Assembly (NCBI GenBank): GCA_035294125.1
Contig: DATGLM010000022.1
Coordinates: forward strand, 1-64,000
DNA: 64,000 nt
From: CADDYT01 sp035294125
GTDB taxonomy: Bacteria; Chloroflexota; Ktedonobacteria; Ktedonobacterales; Ktedonobacteraceae
Direction of reading: 5' to 3'
This document shows positions 32,351 through 40,750 of this stretch, in pieces. Positions within the stretch are counted from its first letter, which is position 1. Each line of letters begins with the position of its first letter. The notes below the pieces were generated by a model. The model did no database searches. It had not been told where the DNA came from and saw only the letters and a program-made list of their open reading frames with translations. The position numbers were made by a program, and so were the translations under genes.

Positions 32351-33001
32351 ATGGGAACGAAAGATATTTCTTTCAAGGATGTTTCTAGCATTTCTGCCAA
32401 CGACGCGGATGAAAAGCTGAACGGGAAGCCCAGAAGGACGCGCAAGCGCACCCTTATCATTTTTACTGTGGTGAGCCTGGTGAACGCGGGCCTGCTCATC
32501 TTGCTCTGGAGCCAGTTGTTGACACCCGCGCGCCAGTCAACTTCGTCTACATCCAACATTCCCGCGAGCAACGCGCTGGTGGGTCAGGCCGCGCCGGGCT
32601 TTACGCTTTCCGTCTTGAGTGGCGCGCGTGGCTCATCTGTGAGTCTGGCGGCATATAAAGGGCAGCCGGTGATGCTCAATTTCTGGGCTTCGTGGTGCAT
32701 ACCATGCCAGCAGGAGGCGCCATTTTTGCAGAGCCAGTGGCAGCAGGCGCACGCGCACGGCGTCGTCTTCCTGGGTGTCGATTATGAAGATACAAAGGCC
32801 GCCGGCCTCGGCTTCGTACAGCAATACGGTGTTACGTATCCCAACGTTATGGATGCCAGTGGTATGACCGCCATTAACTATGGCGTCACCGGCACGCCGG
32901 AAACGTTCTTTATCAATCGTAAGGGCGTGATTGTCGCCTGGGAGCCAGGCCCGCTCAACGAGCAGGTTTTCCAGCACGACCTGCAACTGGCGACCCGTTA
33001 A
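32351..33001 (+). CDS. ccmG: Membrane-anchored thiol-disulphide oxidoreductase (CcmG/ResA-like)
   Basis: A 216-residue thioredoxin-fold protein that keeps apocytochrome c cysteines reduced outside the membrane. One N-terminal helix (about residues 34-55), a Ser/Thr linker, then a TlpA/ResA domain with active site WASWCIPCQQEAPF and the cis-proline region GTPETFFI. It opens the Ccm gene cluster, which supports the role. MGTKDISFKD at 32351 is the likely start; ATG 32318 is also open. Confidence 0.88.
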   Translation: MGTKDISFKDVSSISANDADEKLNGKPRRTRKRTLIIFTVVSLVNAGLLILLWSQLLTPARQSTSSTSNIPASNALVGQAAPGFTLSVLSGARGSSVSLAAYKGQPVMLNFWASWCIPCQQEAPFLQSQWQQAHAHGVVFLGVDYEDTKAAGLGFVQQYGVTYPNVMDASGMTAINYGVTGTPETFFINRKGVIVAWEPGPLNEQVFQHDLQLATR

Positions 33002-33024
33002 TTGCGTCTGGGAATGGGCTTGCG

Positions 33025-33483
33025 ATGTTTGAAATTCGCGTGATTATGCGTGTGGCCCATCTGCTGGCGGCTGCAGCGTGGGTGGGAGGCAGTATTTTCT
33101 ACCAGTTTGTGGTAGTGCCCGCGCTGCGTGTGGTCGGGCCTGCTCCGGCGGTTTCGGCGAAGATCGCGGCCCTGTTCCGGCGCGTGGTCAGCATCTGCAT
33201 TGGTGTCCTGCTGCTAAGCGGGGCATTCCTGACGTTCGACCGCTTGACGCAGACGACGCTGGGCTGGCCCTACCTGCTGGTGCTCGGCATCAAGATCGCC
33301 GCTGCCCTGGCGATGTTCGCGCTGGCGGCGTATATGGCACAAAGTAACATTCGTCGGCTGGCGAAGCGTTCGACGCGGCTCTCGCAGGCCGCGCCACAAC
33401 TGTTGCTGGCCCTGGGTATATTCGTATTTTTACTGGGCGCGCTGCTCAACGGCCTGTTTGAAGCGTCGCTCGCGCCCCACTAG
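33025..33483 (+). CDS. CopD-like integral membrane protein
   Basis: A 152-residue protein with four membrane helices (about 5-25, 48-68, 78-100, 124-145). MRVAHLLAAAAWVGGSIFY with the His and the second-helix pattern fit the CopD/DUF2269-like family, which is linked to copper or haem handling. It starts 24 bases after ccmG and leads into ccmE, suggesting a part in cytochrome or copper-enzyme assembly. Exact role unknown. Confidence 0.75.
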   Translation: MFEIRVIMRVAHLLAAAAWVGGSIFYQFVVVPALRVVGPAPAVSAKIAALFRRVVSICIGVLLLSGAFLTFDRLTQTTLGWPYLLVLGIKIAAALAMFALAAYMAQSNIRRLAKRSTRLSQAAPQLLLALGIFVFLLGALLNGLFEASLAPH

Positions 33484-33494
33484 GAGGTTGTAGC

Positions 33495-33977
33495 GTGCAG
33501 CCTACTGACCTGATAACGAACGAGGAAGAGTTGGGAGAAAAACTCCCGCAGCCGGAACCGGGGACCCGCCCACGGAAGCGGAAGCGCCTGCGCCTCAGCT
33601 TCCTCATCGCGGGTATCGCTGTTTTAGGTGCGATCATCTATCTTGTAGTCTCTAATACGCAGGCAAATGCTGTCTACTATATGACCGTATCGGAACTGAA
33701 AGGTTGCAAGACCTGTGTAACACAGGATGTGCGCGTGGCCGGAGTCGTGGAAGCTGGCTCGATTGTGCGCAATGATGAGCGGCAGACCATCTCCTTTGTC
33801 ATTACCGAGGGGTCGCAGAAGCTGCCCGTCACCTATACTGGTGTCGTTCCCGATATTTTCGCTCCCGGCATTACCGTCGTTGTCGAGGGCAACTACACGG
33901 GAAGCGGGCCGTTCCAGGCGCAAACGCTGCTCGCCAAATGTCCATCGAAGTTTCAGGCCGCGACACCCACGCCGTAA
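33495..33977 (+). CDS. ccmE: Haem chaperone CcmE with Cys in place of the haem-binding His
   Basis: CcmE carries haem from CcmC to CcmF. The 160-residue protein has a basic N-terminus, one membrane helix (33-53), and an OB-fold (VRVAGVVEAGSI, ISFVITEG, LPVTYTGVVPDIF, VVVEGNYTG). At the haem attachment site it has CPSKF (149-153) where classical CcmE has HxxxY; Cys-type CcmE proteins are known in some archaea and other bacteria, but those keep the Tyr. A second pair, CKTC, lies at 71-74. GTG 33495 with AGGAGG. Confidence 0.9.
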   Translation: MQPTDLITNEEELGEKLPQPEPGTRPRKRKRLRLSFLIAGIAVLGAIIYLVVSNTQANAVYYMTVSELKGCKTCVTQDVRVAGVVEAGSIVRNDERQTISFVITEGSQKLPVTYTGVVPDIFAPGITVVVEGNYTGSGPFQAQTLLAKCPSKFQAATPTP

Positions 33978-33996
33978 GCCGTAAGAGGGGATCATT

Positions 33997-36030
33997 GTGC
34001 ATTTTTCAGATCTGGGCGTTATTGCCATCGTCCTGGCACTGGGTTTTGCCGTTTATACCATTATTGTAGCCGTGCTGGGCGCGCTGCGTGGCATTCCCGC
34101 GCTGGTTGCCAGCGCGAGGCGCGGCGTGCTGGTTGTGGCCGCACTGCTGATACTCGCCTCGTTCGCGCTGGTTGCCTCGTTCCTTGTACATGACTTCGGC
34201 GTGCGCTACGTGGCGGAGCAGTCTAGCCTGAGCATGCCCTGGTACTATACCGCCGCCGCCTTCTATGGAGGCCAGGAGGGTTCGCTGCTCTACTGGGCGC
34301 TGATGCTCTCAGTATTTTCCTCCATCTTTGTCTTTACTTCGCGCCGTGCGCCCGCGGTGCTGGTTCCCTACGTTCTGGCGACGCTGATGGGCATTGAGGT
34401 CTTTTTCCTGTTCATGCTGGCAACCGTCTCCAGCCCCTTTGTGCGCGTGCCCAATCCACCTGCCGATGGCGTCGGCCTTAACCCGCTGCTCATGGACCCC
34501 GGTATGCTTGTTCATCCGCCTATGCTGCTGATGGGCTACATGAGCTTCTCCGTTCCCTTCGCCATCGCTGTTGCCGCCATGCTCAGCGGGCGGCTCGACA
34601 ACGAATGGCTGCGCACCATCCGGCGCTGGATGCTGGCTTCGTGGACGATTCAATCGACGGGGCTGCTGCTGGGAGCGTGGTGGGCTTATCACGTGCTCGG
34701 CTGGGGCGGCTACTGGAGTTGGGACCCGGTGGAAAACGCTGCTCTGCTGCCCTGGTTCACGGCGACCGCTTTCCTGCACTCTTCGATGGTCCAGGAGCGG
34801 CGCGGCATGCTCAAGGTCTGGAACCTCTGCCTGGTAATGGCCACCTTCGCCCTCTCGATCTTTGGCACCTTCGAGGTGCGCAGCGGCATCATCAGTTCCG
34901 TGCATTCCTTCGCCTATTCCGATATCGGCGGTTATTTCTTCGCCTTCCTGGTCATCGTCATCGTTTTCAGCACAGTCCTGTTCGTCTTCCGCCTGCCGAA
35001 GCTGCACCCTGAGCAGGAGTTCGACTCGGTAGTCTCACGCGAGGGCATTTTCCTGTTCAACAATCTGCTGCTGGTCGGCATCGCCTTCGCCACGCTCTGG
35101 GGAACCATCTTCCCACTGATCTCGGCTGCCTTGAGCAAACAGACGATGTCGGTCGGCGCGCCCTTCTATGATCATGTCGATGGCCCGCTCTTCGCCTTGC
35201 TGATCCTGGCAATGGGCGTCGGTCCGCTGCTGGCATGGCGTCGTACTTCCATGCATGCCCTCTGGCGCAATATCGGCGTCCCTGCCTTTGTCGCTGCCAT
35301 CTGTGCCGCCATCCTGCCACTGGCGGGCGTGCGCGATATCTGGGCCAACGTTGGCTTTGCCGTCTGCGCCTTCACCGCCGGAGCCATCCTTTACGAGATC
35401 TGGCGCGGCATGCGCGTGCGCCACAAGCACGGCGAACCCTATGCGGTCGCCTTCTACCAGCTTATCCAGCGCTATCGCCAGCGTTACGGCGGCTACATTG
35501 TCCACCTGGGGCTGGTCTGCCTGGCCGTTGGCATCATCGGCTCGCAATTCTTCCAGACGCAGGATAACGCGGTGCTGAACGTCGGCCAGAGCATGAGCGT
35601 GCTCGGCTACCAGTTCACCTATCTCGGCAACGTCGATGCCGTCAATCCTGGCACCGAAACCATTACAGCCCAGCTACAGGTCTGGCGTGACGGCCAGTTG
35701 CTTGGCTATCTCTACCCCGGTCGCACCTACTACCAGAACTTCGATAATCAACCGGCCAGCATTATACCCATACCCACCTTCGGCCTGACCGATGTCTATA
35801 TCATTCTCTACAACTGGCAGGGCGCGACCTCGGCCACCATCCATATCTTCGTCAACCCGCTCACCCCGCTCGTCTGGTACGGCGGCGCGCTCATGGTCTT
35901 CGGCGGCATCGTCTGCTGGTGGCCCGACCGCCGCCGCAAACCTGTAACCCGGATTAATCAGCGCGTCGGGATTGGACAGCGCGAGGGCGATCACAAGAGG
36001 TCGCCTGTCGAACAGGAGGCAACCATATGA
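33997..36030 (+). CDS. ccmF: Cytochrome c haem lyase subunit CcmF
   Basis: A 677-residue polytopic membrane protein that ligates haem to apocytochrome c. It has many helices and the WWD haem-handling motif GWGGYWSWDPVENAALLPW near residues 236-254, with the flanking conserved histidines. It follows ccmE by 19 bases and overlaps ccmH by 4. GTG at 33997 follows AGAGGGG. Length is normal for CcmF. Confidence 0.95.
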   Translation: MHFSDLGVIAIVLALGFAVYTIIVAVLGALRGIPALVASARRGVLVVAALLILASFALVASFLVHDFGVRYVAEQSSLSMPWYYTAAAFYGGQEGSLLYWALMLSVFSSIFVFTSRRAPAVLVPYVLATLMGIEVFFLFMLATVSSPFVRVPNPPADGVGLNPLLMDPGMLVHPPMLLMGYMSFSVPFAIAVAAMLSGRLDNEWLRTIRRWMLASWTIQSTGLLLGAWWAYHVLGWGGYWSWDPVENAALLPWFTATAFLHSSMVQERRGMLKVWNLCLVMATFALSIFGTFEVRSGIISSVHSFAYSDIGGYFFAFLVIVIVFSTVLFVFRLPKLHPEQEFDSVVSREGIFLFNNLLLVGIAFATLWGTIFPLISAALSKQTMSVGAPFYDHVDGPLFALLILAMGVGPLLAWRRTSMHALWRNIGVPAFVAAICAAILPLAGVRDIWANVGFAVCAFTAGAILYEIWRGMRVRHKHGEPYAVAFYQLIQRYRQRYGGYIVHLGLVCLAVGIIGSQFFQTQDNAVLNVGQSMSVLGYQFTYLGNVDAVNPGTETITAQLQVWRDGQLLGYLYPGRTYYQNFDNQPASIIPIPTFGLTDVYIILYNWQGATSATIHIFVNPLTPLVWYGGALMVFGGIVCWWPDRRRKPVTRINQRVGIGQREGDHKRSPVEQEATI

Positions 36031-36599
36031 AACGATGGCGTCCTCTTTTCCTTGCGCTGGTCGTGGTAGCAATCCTGGCTGCCATCTGGTCATATGTTAT
36101 GATTACGACGCCGCCACAGAAGACGCTCGATCAGAAGGTGCAGGACGTGGCTTCGCAGTTGAAATGCCCTGTCTGCCAGGACGAATCGGTGGCCGATTCG
36201 CCCTCGCTGATCGCCCAGCAGATGCGTACTGTCATTCGCCAGAAGTTGCAATCCGGCCAATCGGAGCAACAGGTCATCTCGTACTTCGTCAGTCGCTACG
36301 GCCAGCAAATTCTCTGGTCGCCGCCCTGGCAGGGCTTCAGCATGCTCGCTTACCTGATCCCCTTTGGCCTCTTCACTGGCGGCTGTGTTCTCCTTTTCTT
36401 TATCCTGCGCGACTGGTCGGCCTCCGGGCGCAGTGCCGATGCCAGCCTATCGAACAGTAAAGCCGAAGACCACGAAACAGATATGGACGATGAGGCAGAT
36501 TTAGCGGTTCTGCGGCAGCAACTTGAAGAGGAACTGGCTGCCGACGATCCCATTTTTGCGCCCCACTATACACAAAAACAGCAGATGGAGGCCGGTTAA
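36027..36599 (+). CDS. ccmH: Cytochrome c-type biogenesis protein CcmH
   Basis: A thiol protein that presents the apocytochrome CXXCH motif for haem attachment. The 190-residue protein has an N-terminal anchor (7-27), the signature LKCPVCQDESVADSPSLIA (LRCxxC type), a second helix near 108-128 and an acidic cytoplasmic tail. It overlaps ccmF by 4 bases (ATGA). Confidence 0.94.
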   Translation: MKRWRPLFLALVVVAILAAIWSYVMITTPPQKTLDQKVQDVASQLKCPVCQDESVADSPSLIAQQMRTVIRQKLQSGQSEQQVISYFVSRYGQQILWSPPWQGFSMLAYLIPFGLFTGGCVLLFFILRDWSASGRSADASLSNSKAEDHETDMDDEADLAVLRQQLEEELAADDPIFAPHYTQKQQMEAG

Positions 36600-37043
36600 A
36601 TGGATGGTATATTACTTGCCGTCGTGCTCGGTCTATTATCGCTTGCCTTCGTACTCCAGCCGCTCTATACCGGCGCGCGTGCCACAAGGCAAGGCAAGCT
36701 GCCAATACATCACAGCGAAGGCGATAGCACGCCTGCTTCTCCTAACGCTGAGCCGGATGCTTCAGCCGAAAGCGGGGAGAGCAGAGAGAGCAGAGAAAGC
36801 AGAGAAAGCAGAGAAGGCAGGCAAATGGAGCAAGAGCAGGCGGCACGAGCCGCGCTGCACGAAGTAGAACTTGATTATCAGCTTGGCAACATCACCGAAG
36901 CCGATTACCGCGCCTTGCGCGAGCGCTACACGCGCCGCGCTCTACGCGCACTCAAAGCCCGCTACGACCGCGAACAGGAACTCGACGAACTGATCGAACA
37001 GCACTTGCGCCAGCTAAGGGAACAGGATGAACAGATCAGGTAA
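36600..37043 (+). CDS. Short CcmI-like protein with an RES repeat
   Basis: A 147-residue protein with an N-terminal membrane helix (2-20), a linker with the repeated tripeptide Arg-Glu-Ser, and a helical C-terminus HEVELDYQLGNITEADYRAL that matches the region after the first helix of CcmI. The TPR part of CcmI is missing. The ATG immediately follows the ccmH stop. The linker is encoded by a purine-only 9-base repeat at 36775-36822. Likely the CcmI equivalent of this cluster. Confidence 0.75.
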   Translation: MDGILLAVVLGLLSLAFVLQPLYTGARATRQGKLPIHHSEGDSTPASPNAEPDASAESGESRESRESRESREGRQMEQEQAARAALHEVELDYQLGNITEADYRALRERYTRRALRALKARYDREQELDELIEQHLRQLREQDEQIR

Positions 37044-38298
37044 TATATTTCTCATTACTATCCTCGTGCTCTCATTCCTGTTTCTTCCGTCCCACGCTTT
37101 CGCGGCCAGCAAGGGACGGATTTACGGGCAACTGTTGGATGGGACGAACCATAACGCGCCCGTGGTAGGGCAGAGTGTGACGCTGCAAATAGCGCAGGGA
37201 GGCGGCGCGCGCGACCTGACAAAGATGACGACGGATGCGCATGGCACATTCTCTTTCTCCAACCTTGATACCGACTCGTCTATCAGCTACGCGCTGTTCA
37301 CCGACTATGAGGGGGCGCAGTATACCAGCGCCCTTGTCCAACTAAATAAGAAGCCGGTGCAGCAGGTGAACCTGACCATCTACGAGGCGACGACGAGCAC
37401 GAAGAACATAGCCATCGTGCAGGCGACGATCCTCTTCCAGAAGCCGGATGCCGCGAAGAATAGCGTGACCGTCTCCGAACTCTACGTGTTCCAGAATGTA
37501 GGGATGGAGACTTATGTTGGCTCGCTCAATACGGGCAACGGCACCGGCAAGCCTAACGCCCTGCTCTTCTCGCTGCCGGTGGGAGCGCGCAACGTCTCGC
37601 TCAGCGACGGCTTCAATGGCTATCATGCCATCGCCGTGAATACAGGTTTCGCCAGCGACGCTGCTCTGCCGCCGGGGAGTTCGGAGTTTTCCTTCTCCTT
37701 CGACATCCCGTACACCAGTTCGGTCTATGATTTTCGCTACGATGTGATGTTTCCAACCGTGGAACTCTCCCTGCTGGTGCCAACCGAACTGCACGCCACG
37801 TCGAGCGCCCTGTCTTCGCAGGGTGTCACCACCACCAACAATCATCCCTACCTGCTCTTGCAGACGCAGAAGCTGCTGGCGGGCAACGAGGTACACGCCG
37901 AGATCGAGGGACTGCCCGTCAACCAGGCGCTCATCCCCAGCGACAACAGCATCAATCCCACCGTTCCCTGGCTGATCGCCGGGCTGCTCGTCATGCTTGC
38001 CGTTCTGGCCGTGACGTGGTTCCTCTACCGCTCGCGCCGCCAGTCGCGGAGCAGGGGCAAGGCGTCGACAGGATACAGCAAGGCCGCGAATGGAAAAACT
38101 TCGCAAGCGGCGAAAGCGGCCAGCATCAGCAACAAGGGAAACAGTCCGCGGGAGCAAGAGCAGGCCCTGTTGCGCGAGTTGCTGGCGCTCGACAAGAGCT
38201 TCGAGGAGGGTAAAATCTCCAAAGCTGTTTACCAGGAAAAGCGCGCGAAGACCAAAGCAAGACTGCGCGCCCTGCTGAGCGAAAAGGAGGCATTGTGA
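37027..38298 (+). CDS. Secreted, C-terminally anchored protein of the Ccm cluster, unknown
   Basis: I do not recognise the family. The 423-residue protein has a signal peptide (1-26, ending AFAASKG), a carboxypeptidase-regulatory-like beta domain (GRIYGQLLDGTNHNAPVVGQ), a second beta-rich region, a C-terminal membrane helix near 315-337, and a basic cytoplasmic tail that ends in a CcmI-like helical motif (LLALDKSFEEGKISKAVYQE). It overlaps the preceding gene by 17 bases and ccmA by 4, so it is certainly in the operon and may be a lineage-specific Ccm part. Confidence 0.8.
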   Translation: MNRSGNIFLITILVLSFLFLPSHAFAASKGRIYGQLLDGTNHNAPVVGQSVTLQIAQGGGARDLTKMTTDAHGTFSFSNLDTDSSISYALFTDYEGAQYTSALVQLNKKPVQQVNLTIYEATTSTKNIAIVQATILFQKPDAAKNSVTVSELYVFQNVGMETYVGSLNTGNGTGKPNALLFSLPVGARNVSLSDGFNGYHAIAVNTGFASDAALPPGSSEFSFSFDIPYTSSVYDFRYDVMFPTVELSLLVPTELHATSSALSSQGVTTTNNHPYLLLQTQKLLAGNEVHAEIEGLPVNQALIPSDNSINPTVPWLIAGLLVMLAVLAVTWFLYRSRRQSRSRGKASTGYSKAANGKTSQAAKAASISNKGNSPREQEQALLRELLALDKSFEEGKISKAVYQEKRAKTKARLRALLSEKEAL

Positions 38299-39002
38299 GC
38301 GGCCCTTACGTGGAGATACGCGGCCTGAAAAAGAGTTTCGGTCTAAAACCCGTCTTGCGCGGCATCAACCTGAGAGTGGAGCAGGGCGAGCGCGTGGCGC
38401 TGCTGGGCGCGAACGGCGCGGGCAAGACGACGCTGCTGCGCATCCTGGCCGCGCTGACGAAGCCGAGCGCGGGCAGCGTCTCCATCGCCGGACTGGATAT
38501 TGTCGATGACGCGCAGCAAGTGCGCTCGCTCGTCGGTTTCGTCGCCCACCAGCCCTATCTCTACGACGAGCTGACCGCGCTGGAGAACCTGCTCTTTTTT
38601 GCGCGCATGTACTCCGTGCGTGGTGGACGCGAGCGCGCGCAGGCTCTCTTGGGCCGCGTCGGTCTGGAACGCAAGGCCAACGAGCGCGCCAGCACGCTCT
38701 CTCGCGGGCAGGTGCAGCGCCTCTCCCTGGCGCGGGCCTTGCTGCACTCCCCGCGCCTGCTCCTGCTCGACGAACCGGATACGGGCCTGGACGAGGAGGG
38801 CAACGCGCTGCTGGAAACGCTTTTAGACGAGCACCTTGCCGACGGTGGCACTACCCTGTTCACCACGCACCGTCTTGAACGCGCCCTGGCATTGAGCGAC
38901 AGCATCCTGATGCTCAACAATGGTCGTGTCGCCTACCGCCGCCCGGCACATGAAATGGAGCTTGACAGCGTGCGCCGGGCTTATCAGGAGGTGCTGCGAT
39001 GA
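38295..39002 (+). CDS. ccmA: Haem exporter ATP-binding protein CcmA
   Basis: ATPase subunit of the CcmABCD complex that releases holo-CcmE. The 235-residue ABC protein has Walker A GANGAGKTTLLR, Q-loop HQPYLYDELT, signature LSRGQVQRLSLARAL and Walker B LLLLDEPDTGLD. The GTG at 38295 overlaps the previous stop; its own stop overlaps ccmB (ATGA). Confidence 0.93.
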   Translation: MSGPYVEIRGLKKSFGLKPVLRGINLRVEQGERVALLGANGAGKTTLLRILAALTKPSAGSVSIAGLDIVDDAQQVRSLVGFVAHQPYLYDELTALENLLFFARMYSVRGGRERAQALLGRVGLERKANERASTLSRGQVQRLSLARALLHSPRLLLLDEPDTGLDEEGNALLETLLDEHLADGGTTLFTTHRLERALALSDSILMLNNGRVAYRRPAHEMELDSVRRAYQEVLR

Positions 39003-39673
39003 CGTTCTGCGCGCAGGTATGGGCCATTCTCTGGAAAGACGTGCGCTGCGAACTGCGCAGCAAGCAGGTCTGGATGGGCATGGGCCTTTTTGCCTTGCTC
39101 GTCCTCGTCATTTTCAACTTCGCCTTCGACCTGCGCGTGGAGAACAAGGCTGCCGTCGCGCCGGGCGCGCTCTGGGTCGCTTTCATCTTCGCCAGCCTGC
39201 TTGGCCTGGGACGCACCATCGCCGTCGAACGCGAGAAAGGATCGCTGGATCGCCTCCTGCTCTGCCCGGTTGACCGCAAGGCCATCTACCTTGCCAAACT
39301 GCTGGGCAATATGCTCTTTATCGGTGCCGTAGAACTTATCGCTCTGCCCGTCTTCGCGGCGCTCTTCAACGTCCCGTTTTTCACGGGTCCGCTGCTGCTC
39401 ATCGTCCTCGCCGGTACGCTGGGCATCGCGGCGGTGGGAACGCTCTTCTCCGCGATGGCTGCCGCGACCTCGGCCCGTGATGTCCTGTTACCGTTACTGG
39501 TCTTTCCTTTGATCGTCCCGGTCGTCATCGGCGCGGTCCGTGCTACCGGCATCTTGATGCTGCCGGGTGGCCCATCGCCCAATGAACCACCCTGGCTCGG
39601 CCTGATGATCGCCTTCGACATCATCTTCCTGAGCGTCTCAATGCTCACGTTTGAGTATGTAATAGAGGAGTAA
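38999..39673 (+). CDS. ccmB: Haem exporter membrane protein CcmB
   Basis: A 224-residue membrane protein with six helices, partner of CcmA. The pattern AILWKDVRCELRSKQ, TIAVEREKGSLDRLLLCPVD and VLLPLLVFPLIVPVVI is typical for CcmB. A palindromic repeat separates it from ccmC. Confidence 0.93.
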   Translation: MTFCAQVWAILWKDVRCELRSKQVWMGMGLFALLVLVIFNFAFDLRVENKAAVAPGALWVAFIFASLLGLGRTIAVEREKGSLDRLLLCPVDRKAIYLAKLLGNMLFIGAVELIALPVFAALFNVPFFTGPLLLIVLAGTLGIAAVGTLFSAMAAATSARDVLLPLLVFPLIVPVVIGAVRATGILMLPGGPSPNEPPWLGLMIAFDIIFLSVSMLTFEYVIEE

Positions 39674-39701
39674 TGCTTTACTTTTCGCCCCAGGTCCCGC
39701 C

Positions 39702-39828
39702 TCCAGGCCACCCGCCAGGGGTGGCCCTACTCTCACGATTGGCGCGCCCATGAAGCGAACCAGTCACGACGTGGGTGGGACTCGAGGGGGTCGTATAGAG
39801 TAGGGCCACCCGCAAGGGGTGGCCTGGA
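39702..39828. repeat. Palindromic repeat element between ccmB and ccmC (family P, copy 3)
   Basis: Outer arms 39702-39733 and 39797-39828 carry the same CCACCCGCAAGGGGTGG core as the priA and mutL copies; each arm is itself nearly palindromic. In the right arm the inner core is inverted relative to the other copies. The right end merges with the GGAGG (39826-39830) used by ccmC. Confidence 0.88.
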
Positions 39829-39839
39829 GGAATAATCTT

Positions 39840-40598
39840 ATGGCACTGGCAAATCAAACAACCGGCTCTAAGCCGCAAGAAGCGGTCAGAGCCGCTAGCA
39901 AGGCAAAGTGGCAGCCTGCACCCCTGCCCATCGCCTCCATCGTGCTCGCCGCGCTGGCGTTTGCCGGTATGATGGCCTCCATCTGGGCGGATCTGATCTA
40001 CGCGCCGCCTGATGCCATCGAGGGCAATGTGCAGCGTATCTTCTACTTCCATGTTCCCTCGGCCTGGGTCGGCATGCTTTCGTTCTGCGTGCTCGCCATC
40101 GCAGGCGTCGTCTATCTATGGAAAAAGGACGAACGCTGGGACTGGGTGGCGCTGGCGGCGGGCGAGATCAGCACCGTCTTTATCACCATCACTCTCATCA
40201 CCGGTTCCCTGTGGGGACGTCCGATCTGGGGGACGTGGTGGACATGGGATGCCCGCCTCACCACGACGCTGATCCTCTGGTTCATCGACATCGCCTATCT
40301 TATGCTGCGCAGCTACATGGGACGCACTCCGGCCAGCGCGAGGGCTGGCGCTGTGCTGGGCATCATCGGCGTCATCGATGTACCCATCATCTACGAGTCG
40401 GTTAACTGGTGGCGCACCCTGCACCCGCAGGCCGTGCTGTCCATCGGCTCCTCGCCCAGCATGCCGCCGCAGATGCTGCTCGCCCTCATGATCTCGCTGG
40501 CCACCTTCACTCTGCTCTACTGTTTCCTGATGATCCAGGTCTACCAGTACCAGAGAATGCAAACCCTGGCCCAGCGCCTGCGCGCAACCGTTGAATAG
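39840..40598 (+). CDS. ccmC: Haem handling protein CcmC
   Basis: A 252-residue membrane protein that loads haem on CcmE. Six helices and the WWD motif WGTWWTWDARLTT near residues 137-149, with flanking His in FYFHVPSAW. The ATG at 39840 is 9 bases after GGAGG; this ribosome binding site lies at the edge of a palindromic repeat. The N-terminal 25 residues are extra. It is followed 4 bases later by a 30-bp perfect inverted repeat. Confidence 0.94.
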   Translation: MALANQTTGSKPQEAVRAASKAKWQPAPLPIASIVLAALAFAGMMASIWADLIYAPPDAIEGNVQRIFYFHVPSAWVGMLSFCVLAIAGVVYLWKKDERWDWVALAAGEISTVFITITLITGSLWGRPIWGTWWTWDARLTTTLILWFIDIAYLMLRSYMGRTPASARAGAVLGIIGVIDVPIIYESVNWWRTLHPQAVLSIGSSPSMPPQMLLALMISLATFTLLYCFLMIQVYQYQRMQTLAQRLRATVE

Positions 40599-40602
40599 GT
40601 CT

Positions 40603-40666
40603 GGGAGGAGTGGAGTGTGTGGGATGTGCCGCGTCAGCGGCACATCCCACACACTCCACTCCTCCC
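40603..40666. terminator. 30-bp perfect inverted repeat after ccmC
   Basis: Arms 40603-40632 and 40637-40666 are perfect complements over 30 bases with a GTCA loop. No T-run follows. It lies between ccmC and ccmD, inside what should be one functional cluster. Confidence 0.8.
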
Positions 40667-40750
40667 AATCAGAGAGCCGCGTAGCGGCAAGCAGTCTTAA
40701 AACTGTAGGCACAGCAAAGAATAGCTAGCAAAGGCTAGAAGGATAAAAAC

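Noticed and set aside
32067..32420. 117-codon frame between the DJ-1/PfpI gene and ccmG
   Set aside because: It runs through a 20-bp hairpin and the bulged hairpin and overlaps the ccmG start; no similarity seen.
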